From Opitutia bacterium (GTDB lineage: Bacteria > Verrucomicrobiota > Verrucomicrobiia > Opitutales > Opitutaceae): DNA of 64,000 bases. A model generated the notes under the pieces. That model saw only the letters and a list, made by a program, of their open reading frames with translations, made no database searches and was not told the origin of the DNA. Shown here one piece after another: positions 29,371-38,249 of this stretch. How positions within the stretch are numbered: the first letter of the stretch is position 1; every line of letters begins with the position of its first letter. Where the stretch lies: the NCBI GenBank assembly GCA_947449835.1, contig CANFSZ010000004.1, forward strand, positions 33,885-97,884, read 5' to 3'. A program made the position numbers and the translations under genes.

Positions 29371-30276
29371 TCAGGGGCCGATGAGCACCATCGGGCCCTC
29401 GGCCTTGGGCACGCCGCCCTTGCGCTCGAGGCTTACCGCAAATTTCGCCACGGTTTGAACGGGGCGATTGGGATGGAAAATCAATCGGCCCTCGCCAGTC
29501 GTGGGGTCGACTTTGAAAACACCGCCGTCCACGGGGATGGAATACTGCGGGTCAACGACCCAGAGTTGATAATCTTTATCCGCCGCCAGCGCGGGGAGTT
29601 TTTGGACGGTGAGTACGCCTTCTTGGCTCGAGGGATTCCAGACGGCGACCGCCACGGCTTGGGGGCTGTTGCCGAGGAGCGAGGCGAGGGTGGCGATTTT
29701 GTAATCGGCGAGCGTGCCCTGGGTGATGAGTTGTTGTTTTGTCTCAGCGAGTCGGGATTCCAACGTGGTGACGAGTGCAGCGGAATCGCTAGCGCGCTTC
29801 GCGGCATCAGCGAGCTCGCGTTGCGCGATGAGGCGCTCGGCGGCGAGTTGGTTTTTCGTGCTGCGGAGAGAAAGATCGGCGAGGCTTTGTTGGTCGCGGA
29901 AGGCGGAGTTCAGGGCGCTTTGGTTAAAATAAGCCTGCGCAAAATAAGCCGCGAGGCAGGCAAAACAGGCCGCCGTGGCGAAACCGATCCACGTCGGAAA
30001 CGGCAGAATCGTAGAGCGGGAGGCTGTGACTATGGGAGCGCGCGCGGCGCTCGCATCGCCAGCGATCGTCTTAAGCAGGCGGATTTTTAGAGCCGCGGGC
30101 GGTTCGGCTGCGGGGGCGGCATGCGCGAGTTCGGCCGCCGTGGATCGGAGGGAGCCGGCGAGGGTCGCTAACTCAGGATGCTGGGCGAGAGCGGCGGTGA
30201 ATTCGGCCTGCTCGGCGGGATTGAGCAAGTCGAGGGCGGCGAGCGCGGCGAGATCTTCGTGGCGTTCGGCGTTCAT
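29371..30276 (-). CDS. Anti-sigma factor, RskA-like, single TM
   Basis: N-terminal helical anti-sigma region, TM helix, C-terminal AVAVWNPSSQEGVLTVQKLPALAADKDYQLWVVDPQ; 4-nt overlap with the sigma gene. Confidence 0.85.
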   Translation of the reverse strand: MNAERHEDLAALAALDLLNPAEQAEFTAALAQHPELATLAGSLRSTAAELAHAAPAAEPPAALKIRLLKTIAGDASAARAPIVTASRSTILPFPTWIGFATAACFACLAAYFAQAYFNQSALNSAFRDQQSLADLSLRSTKNQLAAERLIAQRELADAAKRASDSAALVTTLESRLAETKQQLITQGTLADYKIATLASLLGNSPQAVAVAVWNPSSQEGVLTVQKLPALAADKDYQLWVVDPQYSIPVDGGVFKVDPTTGEGRLIFHPNRPVQTVAKFAVSLERKGGVPKAEGPMVLIGP

Positions 30277-30869
30277 AAACGATTCGCGAGTTGATCGCGT
30301 AATTTTAGTAGGCCGCGACGGATGCGGGCTTTGATCGTGCCTAGGGGCGTTTCGAGACGAGCGGCGATTTCTTCCTGCGTGAGGCCGCTGAAAAAGGCGA
30401 GTTTGAGCGCGCGTTGTTGATCCGCGGGTAAAGCGGCGACGGCGGCGCGAAGGGTGGTGGCTTGATCCGAGCTCGAGGCTGCGGAGTCGGCCCCGGGGCC
30501 GGAGGAATTTTCGTCAAGGCCGAGATCGGAGAGGGCGGAGGTTTCGAGCAACTCGTGGCGGCGGCGGCGGGAGCGCAGGCGATCAATGGCGCGGTTACGC
30601 GTGAGGGTGAGCACCCAGGAAAACGCGGTCCCTCGAGCGGTTTCAAAGCTCGCGGCTTTTTCCCAGACCGCGACGAAGGCATCGTGGACAATATCTTGGG
30701 CTTCGCCGGGGTCGTTGAGGATGCGCAGGGCGGTAGCGTAAAGCGGCCGAGAGAAACGATCGTAGAGCTCCCCCAAAGCCGCGCTGTCGCCTGCGGCCAC
30801 CAAGCCGAGCAAACGCGCGTCGGCTGCGTGACGCGCATCGGACAAATCGGCGGTGGGCTCCGTTTTCAT
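30273..30869 (-). CDS. ECF-type RNA polymerase sigma factor (SigK-like)
   Basis: LYDRFSRPLYATALRILNDPGEAQDIVHDAFVAVWE (sigma2), LTQEEIAARLETPLGTIKARIRRGLLKLR (sigma4). Confidence 0.93.
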   Translation of the reverse strand: MKTEPTADLSDARHAADARLLGLVAAGDSAALGELYDRFSRPLYATALRILNDPGEAQDIVHDAFVAVWEKAASFETARGTAFSWVLTLTRNRAIDRLRSRRRRHELLETSALSDLGLDENSSGPGADSAASSSDQATTLRAAVAALPADQQRALKLAFFSGLTQEEIAARLETPLGTIKARIRRGLLKLRDQLANRL

Positions 30870-31054
30870 GCGGCGGATGGTCCGAGCGGGTTCAAATCCG
30901 TGGACACGGTTGGTCCACAAAATATAACCCGAGAGATGCGTCGACAGCAGAAGCGGCATAATGCTGTGAGTTAATACGCATGAGATAAGCGAAGAGATGC
31001 CGCGAGTTGCGCGGGTGCGAGTCGAAAGTTGGGCGGCGAGGCGGCGAGCGGACC

Positions 31055-31147
31055 TCAGAGGATCGCTAGGCCCAAAAGCCCCAACGCGAACAGCAGCGCG
31101 ATGACGGCGAGGGCTAGACGTTCACGTTGGGTCGTGGCCAAAGGCAT
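31055..31147 (-). CDS. Putative 30-aa single-pass membrane peptide MPLATTQRERLALAVIALLFALGLLGLAIL
   Basis: Not in ORF track (too short). ATG...TGA read by hand on minus strand; charged N-terminus then about 20 hydrophobic residues; 36 nt after the dapF stop. No strong Shine-Dalgarno. Confidence 0.35.
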   Translation of the reverse strand: MPLATTQRERLALAVIALLFALGLLGLAIL

Positions 31148-31183
31148 CGGGAGTAACCGCGCGTTGATCGGAGTTTTTGCGGG

Positions 31184-32038
31184 CTAGACTTTGACCGCAA
31201 AGAGTTCGGGATGCATGTGACCCTCGGCGACTTTGTTAACGGTGCCAGTCATCATGATGGAAAACGCGTCGCCGATTTCGATGCCGATTTTTCCGCCAGG
31301 CATGTGCACGGTGAGGCTGCGATCGACGAGTCCGAGGCGATGGGCCACGGCCGCGCTGGCGCTGCTGCTGCTGCCGGACGCGAGGGTGTAACCGGCACCA
31401 CGTTCCCAGATTTCGATCTGAATATTGGCGCGGTCTAGGACTTTGAGAAATTGGACGTTGGTCTTGCGCGGGAAATGGGCGTGGGTCTCGAGGTGCGGAC
31501 CGTACTTGTGGGCCATGTCGGCGGAGATTTCCGTGAGCGGGAGCACGCAATGCGGATTTCCGATCGTGGCGGCGCAATACGTGAATTCGCGGTCGAGGAT
31601 CTTGATTTTCTCGTTGAGCACCTCACGGGGCGCGCCGACGACCGGGATTTTTTCGGACGAAAAACTCACGTGACCCATCGCGATGGAAATCAACTGCGCG
31701 TTATCCTTGAGCGCCACGGCGACTTGGCCGCCGGGAACTTCAACGGTGAAGTTTGGCTCTTTGACGAGGCCTTGGTCGTAAAGGAAGCGCGAGAAAATGC
31801 GTAGGCCGTTGCCGGATTTTTCGGCCTCAGAGCCATCGGGGTTAAATATGCGCAGGCCGAATTGACTCGTTTGCGAGGGTAACGGACCCCAAAGAATTCC
31901 GTCGGAGCCGACGCCGAAGTTGCGATGACAAACGACGCGGATCTGCTCGATCGTCGGTGCTGGCTGCCACGAAGGAAAATCGCGGGGATCGAGCACAATG
32001 TAGTCGTTGCCGAGGGCGTGGTATTTATGAAAGCGCAT
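31184..32038 (-). CDS. dapF: Diaminopimelate epimerase family protein (both catalytic Cys replaced by Ser)
   Basis: GNDY, CHRNFGVGSDGI, NPDGSEAEKSGNGLR, TIGNPHCV, FPRKTNVQF, WERGAGYTLASGSSSS; canonical CGNG and ACGTG read SGNG and ASGSS. Confidence 0.85.
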   Translation of the reverse strand: MRFHKYHALGNDYIVLDPRDFPSWQPAPTIEQIRVVCHRNFGVGSDGILWGPLPSQTSQFGLRIFNPDGSEAEKSGNGLRIFSRFLYDQGLVKEPNFTVEVPGGQVAVALKDNAQLISIAMGHVSFSSEKIPVVGAPREVLNEKIKILDREFTYCAATIGNPHCVLPLTEISADMAHKYGPHLETHAHFPRKTNVQFLKVLDRANIQIEIWERGAGYTLASGSSSSASAAVAHRLGLVDRSLTVHMPGGKIGIEIGDAFSIMMTGTVNKVAEGHMHPELFAVKV

Positions 32039-32178
32039 GGTAGGAATCGCCGAGCTAGGAGAAAAATCGGTCGCTAAACACGCGCAAAGTTTCGCCGCAC
32101 GGAACTTATTGTTGGCGACCTGAGCACGTTGCGGCGGGCGCAGGCGCGATGCTGAGGCGCAATACCTCCGCGCGGGAC

Positions 32179-33666
32179 TCAGTTTTTGGCCGTGGTGCAG
32201 CCGAAGAGCTCGCGGCGTTTAATCGCGGCGACCACGGCTTCGGGCACCATTTTTTCCCACGTGGCGTCGCCTTCTTTAATGCGGCGCAAGACATCACGAG
32301 AGAAAATATGCAGAATCGAGGGGTCGAATCCGACGATGCAGTCGATGTAGTGCGCTTCGAGCAAGTGGGCGTAAAGGTTGCGCAGGTGATCGGCGATCTG
32401 GACGTTTTTTGCGTTGATGAGCACGCTGGAGGCGAAGGCATGACTCGTCGTGCGGCCTGAAGTGTTCGGGACGGGTTGCCCCGTAGCGGTGTAAACATCG
32501 AAACCATCCTGCCGCATCGGATAAATATAAAGTTTAACCGAATTGCGGAAGAGGCGGCCGAAGGATTCCAAGATGCCGCCTTCAAGATTCTCGTAATACT
32601 TTTCGTTGAAAATTTCGATGAGGTTATTGATCCCCATCGTGACGCCAATCATCTCCTTAGTGTAGCGCCGGAAGTAAGATGTGAGGCGGTAGTATTCGGA
32701 GTAATTTGAGATCAGGACGTTGAAGCCGATGTCGCCCAGGAGATCGACGCGCGCGAGGAAGTCTTTGGGGTCGAGTTCACCGGCGGCGAGCAGGTTGTGC
32801 ATGGTGATTTCCATGAGCACGACGACTTGTTTGCCCTTAACTAGCGGCTCCTGGACGAATTGGGCGGTCGCGCAGTTGAGCATGTCGACGTTGACGTGTG
32901 TGACCGGGCGGAAGGATCCACGTTCGACGAGGATGGGTTTGCGGTAAAGAACTTCGGAGGGTTGGAGCACGTCACCGCCCGGACCGAACATGACGGCGTT
33001 GGTGAGGCCAAATTCGACGAGCATGAGCGACATGAGGCGGTTATCCACGTTATGAAACGCGGGGCCGTTTAATTTCAACATATCGACTTCGATGCGGTCG
33101 GCAGAGAGATTATCCAGAAGTGATTCGACGAGTTTGCGCGGGTCGGTGTGATAATAAAACGCGCCATAGATCAGGTTGACGCCGATGATGCCGAGCGCCT
33201 GTTGCTGGAGGATATTTTCTTTGTCCCACATACGCACGTGGAGGACGACTTCGCTCGGTGGGCCGCCGGGCTCGGTCTGGAAACGGATACCCATCCAGCC
33301 GTGAGCCTCGTTGGTACCTTTGAAATTACGCGCGGAAACGGTGTCGGCGAAGGCGAAGAACATGGTGCGTTCGCCGCGTTGCGTGGCGAGGCGCTCGTTG
33401 AGCAGTTGATACTCGTGATCGAGCATGAGGCCGAGACGTTCGCGCGAGACGTAGCGCGGGGCTTTGCCGTAGATGGCATCACTAAACGTCATGTCGTAGG
33501 CGGAGATCGTTTTGGCGATGGTGCCGGAAGCGCCGCCGGCTTGGAAGAATACGCGCGCTACTTCCTGGCCGGCGCCGATTTCTGCGAAGGTGCCGTATTT
33601 CGGCTCGTCCAGATTGATCGTGAGAGCTTTGCGGTTGGTCGTGAGTAATTCTTTTTGCTCGCTCAT
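32179..33666 (-). CDS. Conserved protein of unresolved function (495 aa, cytoplasmic-looking)
   Basis: Intact ORF; KYGTFAEIGAGQEVARVFFQAGGASGTIAKTISAYDMTFSDAIYGK recalled as a conserved family with inconsistent database annotations. Confidence 0.75.
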   Translation of the reverse strand: MSEQKELLTTNRKALTINLDEPKYGTFAEIGAGQEVARVFFQAGGASGTIAKTISAYDMTFSDAIYGKAPRYVSRERLGLMLDHEYQLLNERLATQRGERTMFFAFADTVSARNFKGTNEAHGWMGIRFQTEPGGPPSEVVLHVRMWDKENILQQQALGIIGVNLIYGAFYYHTDPRKLVESLLDNLSADRIEVDMLKLNGPAFHNVDNRLMSLMLVEFGLTNAVMFGPGGDVLQPSEVLYRKPILVERGSFRPVTHVNVDMLNCATAQFVQEPLVKGKQVVVLMEITMHNLLAAGELDPKDFLARVDLLGDIGFNVLISNYSEYYRLTSYFRRYTKEMIGVTMGINNLIEIFNEKYYENLEGGILESFGRLFRNSVKLYIYPMRQDGFDVYTATGQPVPNTSGRTTSHAFASSVLINAKNVQIADHLRNLYAHLLEAHYIDCIVGFDPSILHIFSRDVLRRIKEGDATWEKMVPEAVVAAIKRRELFGCTTAKN

Positions 33667-33834
33667 GCCGTACTTCTGCAGAACGCCGCTGTAGGATGCA
33701 ACCTTGCTGTACCTCCCTTTGTAACAGGTGCGTTACGAATCCCGCTCCGCGCGGAAAGGCTTTGAGGTGTTTTGGTTGGCAGAGGCGACGTTTCTACTGG
33801 CTGCGCTGCGCGCGGCTGTTAGGTTCGCGACCGC

Positions 33835-35673
33835 ATGAAAAATTTCTTCACCTCTATGCTGGGCGCGCTGGTGGCGCTCGTGGTCTTTTCCGGTGGCGCG
33901 ATCCTTTTGTTTATCGGCTTGTTGGGTGCGATCGTCTCCCTGAGCGGCGATAAAAAAGCCCCGACCATCGATCGCGGCTCTTACCTCGTTTTCGATCTGG
34001 CCGCCAACATCACCGATGCGCCTGCGCAGGTGGATTTCAGTCAGTTCACCGGCGGTCATGCTTCGACGCTGCAACTTCGTGCGGTGACTCGGGCCATCCG
34101 AGCCGCCAAGACGGATGATCGCGTGGCGGGGATTTTACTCAAAGGCGCGCTCACGCCGGCGGGTTACGGCTCGGGTTATGCGGCGTTGAAAGAAGTGCGC
34201 AACGCGCTCCTTGATTTCAAGGCCAGCGGCAAACCCGTCCGGGCTTATCTCGAAGCTGTCACGACGAAGGACTACTATCTCGCCTCGGTCGCCAGTGACA
34301 TCACGCTGGATCCTTACGGTATGATCATCATGCCCGGGCTCGCGAGTGAACCGATGTTTTACACGGGCGCTTTCGAGAAATTCGGCATCGGGGTGCAAGT
34401 CACCCGCGTAGGCAAATACAAGTCTTTCGTCGAACCTTACACGCGCAAAGACATGAGCCCCGAAAACCGTGAGCAAACTCTGAAGCTGCTCAACGATCTC
34501 TGGGGCTCGATGCTCGACGACATGGCGCAGGGCCGCAGCCTGAATCGCGAAAAAATCCAATCCGTCGTCGACGCCGAAGGCATCATTCGACCCGAAAAAG
34601 CCAAGGCCGCTAAACTCGTCGATCGCATCGCCTATCGCGATGAAGTCATTGCCGAACTGCGCACCAAGACCGGCCCAGCGGCGAACGATAAGATTACTTT
34701 CAAACAAATTGAAATCGCGGCTTACGCAAAAATGACTAAAGACATCGCCGCTACATCAAAAAAACCTGCGACGGATGAGGCCAAGTCGGCCGGCACCGGC
34801 CGCGGTAAAGTCGCGATCATTTACGCCGAAGGCAGCATCGTAGACGGCAACGGTGAACGCGGTGAAATCGGCGGCGTGAAATTCGCGCGTGAAATTCGCA
34901 GCCTCCGCCAAGATGATTCCGTCAAGGCCATCGTGCTCCGGGTCAATAGCCCCGGCGGCAGCGCCTCAGCCTCGGAAAATATCGCCCGCGAAGTGCGCCT
35001 CGCGCGCAAGGTCAAACCGGTCATTATTTCGATGGGCACCTACGCGGCCTCGGGCGGTTATTGGATCGCGGCGGATGGCGATCGCATTTTCGCGGAGCCC
35101 ACGACCATCACGGGATCGATCGGTGTTTTTGGTCTGCAATTCGACGTGCAGAAACTGGCGAACAACGTCGGTCTCACGTTTGATTCCGTCAAAACCGGTA
35201 AATATGCCGACGCCATCACCATCACGCGGCCCAAGACTGAAGACGAACTCGCAATTTTCCAAAATATGGTCGACTGGATTTATGGTGAATTCGTCGGCAA
35301 AGTGGCGACGGCGCGAAAACTTAAAAAAGAAGACGTGCAAGAAATCGCCCAAGGCCGCGTGTGGTCGGGAGCCGAAGCTAAGAAGCTCGGTTTGGTCGAT
35401 GAGCTCGGCGGACTTGAGGATGCAATCCAGTTCGCTGCGACCAAGGCGGGACTCGCGAAAAATTACCGACTGATCGAGTATCCCCAGAAGAAAGAATTAG
35501 CCGAGACGATCGGCGAACTCGTGGAGCGATTTAATCCCGACACCCAAGCTCAAGCCCGAGGCGTCATCGGCCAAATCACCGCGCGCCTGCAACACGATCT
35601 CGCCACCCTTAAGACGTTCAACGATCCTCAAGGCATCTACGCGCGCATGCCGCTGGAGCTCTCGCTGCGTTAA
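33835..35673 (+). CDS. sppA: Signal peptide peptidase SppA, 67K (long) type
   Basis: N-terminal TM; tandem S49 domains; VGKYKSFVEPYTR (Lys) and YAASGGYWIAADGDRI (Ser); TGSIGVFG. Confidence 0.95.
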   Translation: MKNFFTSMLGALVALVVFSGGAILLFIGLLGAIVSLSGDKKAPTIDRGSYLVFDLAANITDAPAQVDFSQFTGGHASTLQLRAVTRAIRAAKTDDRVAGILLKGALTPAGYGSGYAALKEVRNALLDFKASGKPVRAYLEAVTTKDYYLASVASDITLDPYGMIIMPGLASEPMFYTGAFEKFGIGVQVTRVGKYKSFVEPYTRKDMSPENREQTLKLLNDLWGSMLDDMAQGRSLNREKIQSVVDAEGIIRPEKAKAAKLVDRIAYRDEVIAELRTKTGPAANDKITFKQIEIAAYAKMTKDIAATSKKPATDEAKSAGTGRGKVAIIYAEGSIVDGNGERGEIGGVKFAREIRSLRQDDSVKAIVLRVNSPGGSASASENIAREVRLARKVKPVIISMGTYAASGGYWIAADGDRIFAEPTTITGSIGVFGLQFDVQKLANNVGLTFDSVKTGKYADAITITRPKTEDELAIFQNMVDWIYGEFVGKVATARKLKKEDVQEIAQGRVWSGAEAKKLGLVDELGGLEDAIQFAATKAGLAKNYRLIEYPQKKELAETIGELVERFNPDTQAQARGVIGQITARLQHDLATLKTFNDPQGIYARMPLELSLR

Positions 35674-35683
35674 CTCAAAATTC

Positions 35684-36214
35684 ATGGATACCACGCTGAC
35701 TCACGACACACCGGCCACCGCTATTCCCTCGGGCGAGGCGCTCACGTTGAGCGCGGGCGCCAGCGTGTACATCACCCAGACCCTCGGCGGTAATGTCACC
35801 GTACGCACGGACCGCGGCCTATTTCGCATCGCGGCCGAACATACCGGCGCCTTGGCGGGTTACACACCTGTCGTCGAAGCTGTAAACGTCGTAGCCGGCA
35901 CCTTGAGTGAACAAGCGATTTGGGCGGCGCTGAAAACGTGTTTCGATCCCGAGATCCCCGTGAATATCTTGGATCTCGGCTTGGTGTATGATTTGGCGAT
36001 TGATGTGCTGCCGGATGGCACTCACTCCGTCGAAGCGAAGATGACGCTCACCGCGCAAGGTTGCGGTATGGGGCCGGTGATCGCCGAAGATGCGCGGCAA
36101 AAAATCGCGGCCTTACCCACGGTGAGCGCGGCCAAAGTTCACATCGTATGGGATCCGATCTGGACGCCACAGATGATTTCGCCGGAGGGGCGCAAGACTT
36201 TGGGCTTAGAATAA
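35684..36214 (+). CDS. sufT: SufT-like iron-sulfur assembly protein (MIP18/DUF59)
   Basis: WAALKTCFDPEIPVNILDLGLVYDLAI and LTAQGCGMGPVIAEDARQKI. Confidence 0.88.
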   Translation: MDTTLTHDTPATAIPSGEALTLSAGASVYITQTLGGNVTVRTDRGLFRIAAEHTGALAGYTPVVEAVNVVAGTLSEQAIWAALKTCFDPEIPVNILDLGLVYDLAIDVLPDGTHSVEAKMTLTAQGCGMGPVIAEDARQKIAALPTVSAAKVHIVWDPIWTPQMISPEGRKTLGLE

Positions 36215-36292
36215 CCTGCCGCAGCTTTTGCTGTGCGTTAGATTTCTCCAGCTTAGCTTCGTAGGCTCGGCGGAGTAATATCAGCCCCAATT

Positions 36293-36739
36293 TCAGGGCC
36301 GAGCGGCGAGGGGCGGAGTCTTCGCCGTGACAAAACGAAACACGTAGTAAGTGGCCGGGGTTGAGCCGACGTTGCGCATGCCGTGCAGATCGTTGGACGC
36401 GTAGAAGAAAATCGAACCCGCGCTGGCGCGCTGCGTCTCGCCATTGATGGTGACTTCGAGGGTGCCTTCTTTGATGAGGATCATCTCCTCGTCGGGATGG
36501 CGGTGCGGCGGATGCGGCACTTCACCTGGGCGGATCGTGGTCACGTGCCCCTCGAAATTATTAAGCGTGAGGGTGGGCGCATCAAAGAGTTCGCGCCGCT
36601 CGCCGGTTTTGGTCGGTTTGACGGCCAATTTGGCCCAATCAATCACCGTGGATGCGGTCACAGCCTTCGATGTTTCCGCAGCATTTAGACTCCAGACAAC
36701 TGGGATTACAAAGCACCAGATAAGGGGTAGAATTTTCAT
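36293..36739 (-). CDS. Exported cupin-domain protein
   Basis: MKILPLIWCFVIPVVWSLNAAE signal peptide; PGEVPHPPHRHPDEEMILIKEGTLEV cupin motif. Confidence 0.88.
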   Translation of the reverse strand: MKILPLIWCFVIPVVWSLNAAETSKAVTASTVIDWAKLAVKPTKTGERRELFDAPTLTLNNFEGHVTTIRPGEVPHPPHRHPDEEMILIKEGTLEVTINGETQRASAGSIFFYASNDLHGMRNVGSTPATYYVFRFVTAKTPPLAARP

Positions 36740-36813
36740 AGCAAAAGGGCGGGGATGGGAAATTAAGCTGACACGGGTAGGACGATGAATCGTGCTGCTT
36801 GTTGAAAACATCC

Positions 36814-38127
36814 ATGAAATCACTCCTTCGTCACTCCTTGTTTGGTTGCGTCGCGGCTTTACTGAGCTCGACTTCGATTTTATCAGCTGCGGTCGAACCG
36901 GCTACGCTGCTCAACGACCCGACCGTGAAAGCCGCCCTATCCGCCGTAGAGCGCAACGAGCCAGAAACGCTCAACCTGCAAGCCCGGCTCACGGAAATTC
37001 CAGCGCCCCCATTCAACGAGACCGCGCGCGGTCTGGAAGTGAAACGCCTCTTTGAACAACTCGGCCTCAAAGACGTACGCGTGGATAAAATCGGCAACGT
37101 CATCGGCGTGCGCCCCGGCGCGCTGGCCAAGCCCAACGTCGTGGTAGCGGCCCATCTCGACACCGTTTTTCCCGAGGGAACGGATGTGCGCGTCAAACGC
37201 GACGGCAAGTTTTTGCGCGCTCCCGGAATCGGTGACGACGGTCGCGGCCTCGCGGCGATGTTGAGCGTCATCCGCGCGCTCGATGAAGGCGGCGTAAAGA
37301 CCACCGGCTCGATCACCTTCGTGGCCAACGTCGGCGAAGAAGGTCTCGGCGATCTCCGAGGGGTTAAGGAATTATTTAACGTAACGCTCAAAGGAAAAAT
37401 CGATTCTTTCATCTCCATCGAGCCCGGCAGCCAAAACCGCATCACCAATGCTGGCGTCGGCAGCTATCGTTATCGCGTCACGTTCAAAGGCCCGGGTGGA
37501 CATAGCTACGGCGCCTTCGGGATGGCCAATCCGATTCATGCGCTCGGCCGCGCCATCGCCAAGATCGGCGATATTACCGTGCCGGCTACCCCCAAGACCA
37601 CTTTCAACGTCGGCCGCATCAGCGGCGGCACATCGGTCAACTCGATCGCGTTTGAAACCTGGTTCGAAGTCGACATGCGCTCCGAGACGATGGCCGCGCT
37701 CGACGCCGTCCGCGATCAATTCAATGCCGCCGTCGCCGATTCCGTGAAAGCGGAAAACGCCCGCTGGAAAAATCGCGGAGCGGTTTCCGTCGACATCGAA
37801 TTAGTTGGTCTACGTCCCGCGGGTCAGACGCCGGAGGATTCCTCCATTGTTAAAATCGCGAGCGCATCGGTTACGGCGATCGGCAGCCTGCCTGCTTCGA
37901 ACGCGGGCACGGCTGATTCCAATCTCACCAAGCAAGTTGTCATTCCTACCTTAGGCGCGGGTTCGACGGATTCGAATGTGCCGATGCAGCTAGGGATTCC
38001 GGCCGTCACGCTTGGCGGCGGTGGTGAAGCCACTCGCGCGCATTCGCTGGACGAATCGTTTGATTCGACGAACTCCCACCTCGGTCCCCAAGCCGTATTG
38101 CTCACGGTCGTCGCATTGGTGCGTTAA
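36814..38127 (+). CDS. M20/M25/M40 family metallopeptidase, exported
   Basis: VVVAAHLDTVFPEG, GIGDDGRGLAAML, VANVGEEGLGDLRG; signal peptide. Confidence 0.9.
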   Translation: MKSLLRHSLFGCVAALLSSTSILSAAVEPATLLNDPTVKAALSAVERNEPETLNLQARLTEIPAPPFNETARGLEVKRLFEQLGLKDVRVDKIGNVIGVRPGALAKPNVVVAAHLDTVFPEGTDVRVKRDGKFLRAPGIGDDGRGLAAMLSVIRALDEGGVKTTGSITFVANVGEEGLGDLRGVKELFNVTLKGKIDSFISIEPGSQNRITNAGVGSYRYRVTFKGPGGHSYGAFGMANPIHALGRAIAKIGDITVPATPKTTFNVGRISGGTSVNSIAFETWFEVDMRSETMAALDAVRDQFNAAVADSVKAENARWKNRGAVSVDIELVGLRPAGQTPEDSSIVKIASASVTAIGSLPASNAGTADSNLTKQVVIPTLGAGSTDSNVPMQLGIPAVTLGGGGEATRAHSLDESFDSTNSHLGPQAVLLTVVALVR

Positions 38128-38146
38128 ACGGGGTTTTGCTTATCCG

Positions 38147-38176
38147 CCCGCCGGTTTAAAGCCGGCGGGTTTTTTT
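38147..38176 (+). terminator. Rho-independent terminator after the M20 peptidase gene
   Basis: cccgccgg-tttaaag-ccggcggg followed by ttttttt. Confidence 0.9.
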
Positions 38177-38249
38177 GCGCCGATTCGGGTGTTTATCGTT
38201 TCAAAATATTGCGCTCGCCAGCGGTCGCTTCAATACGCCGAATCCCGCT

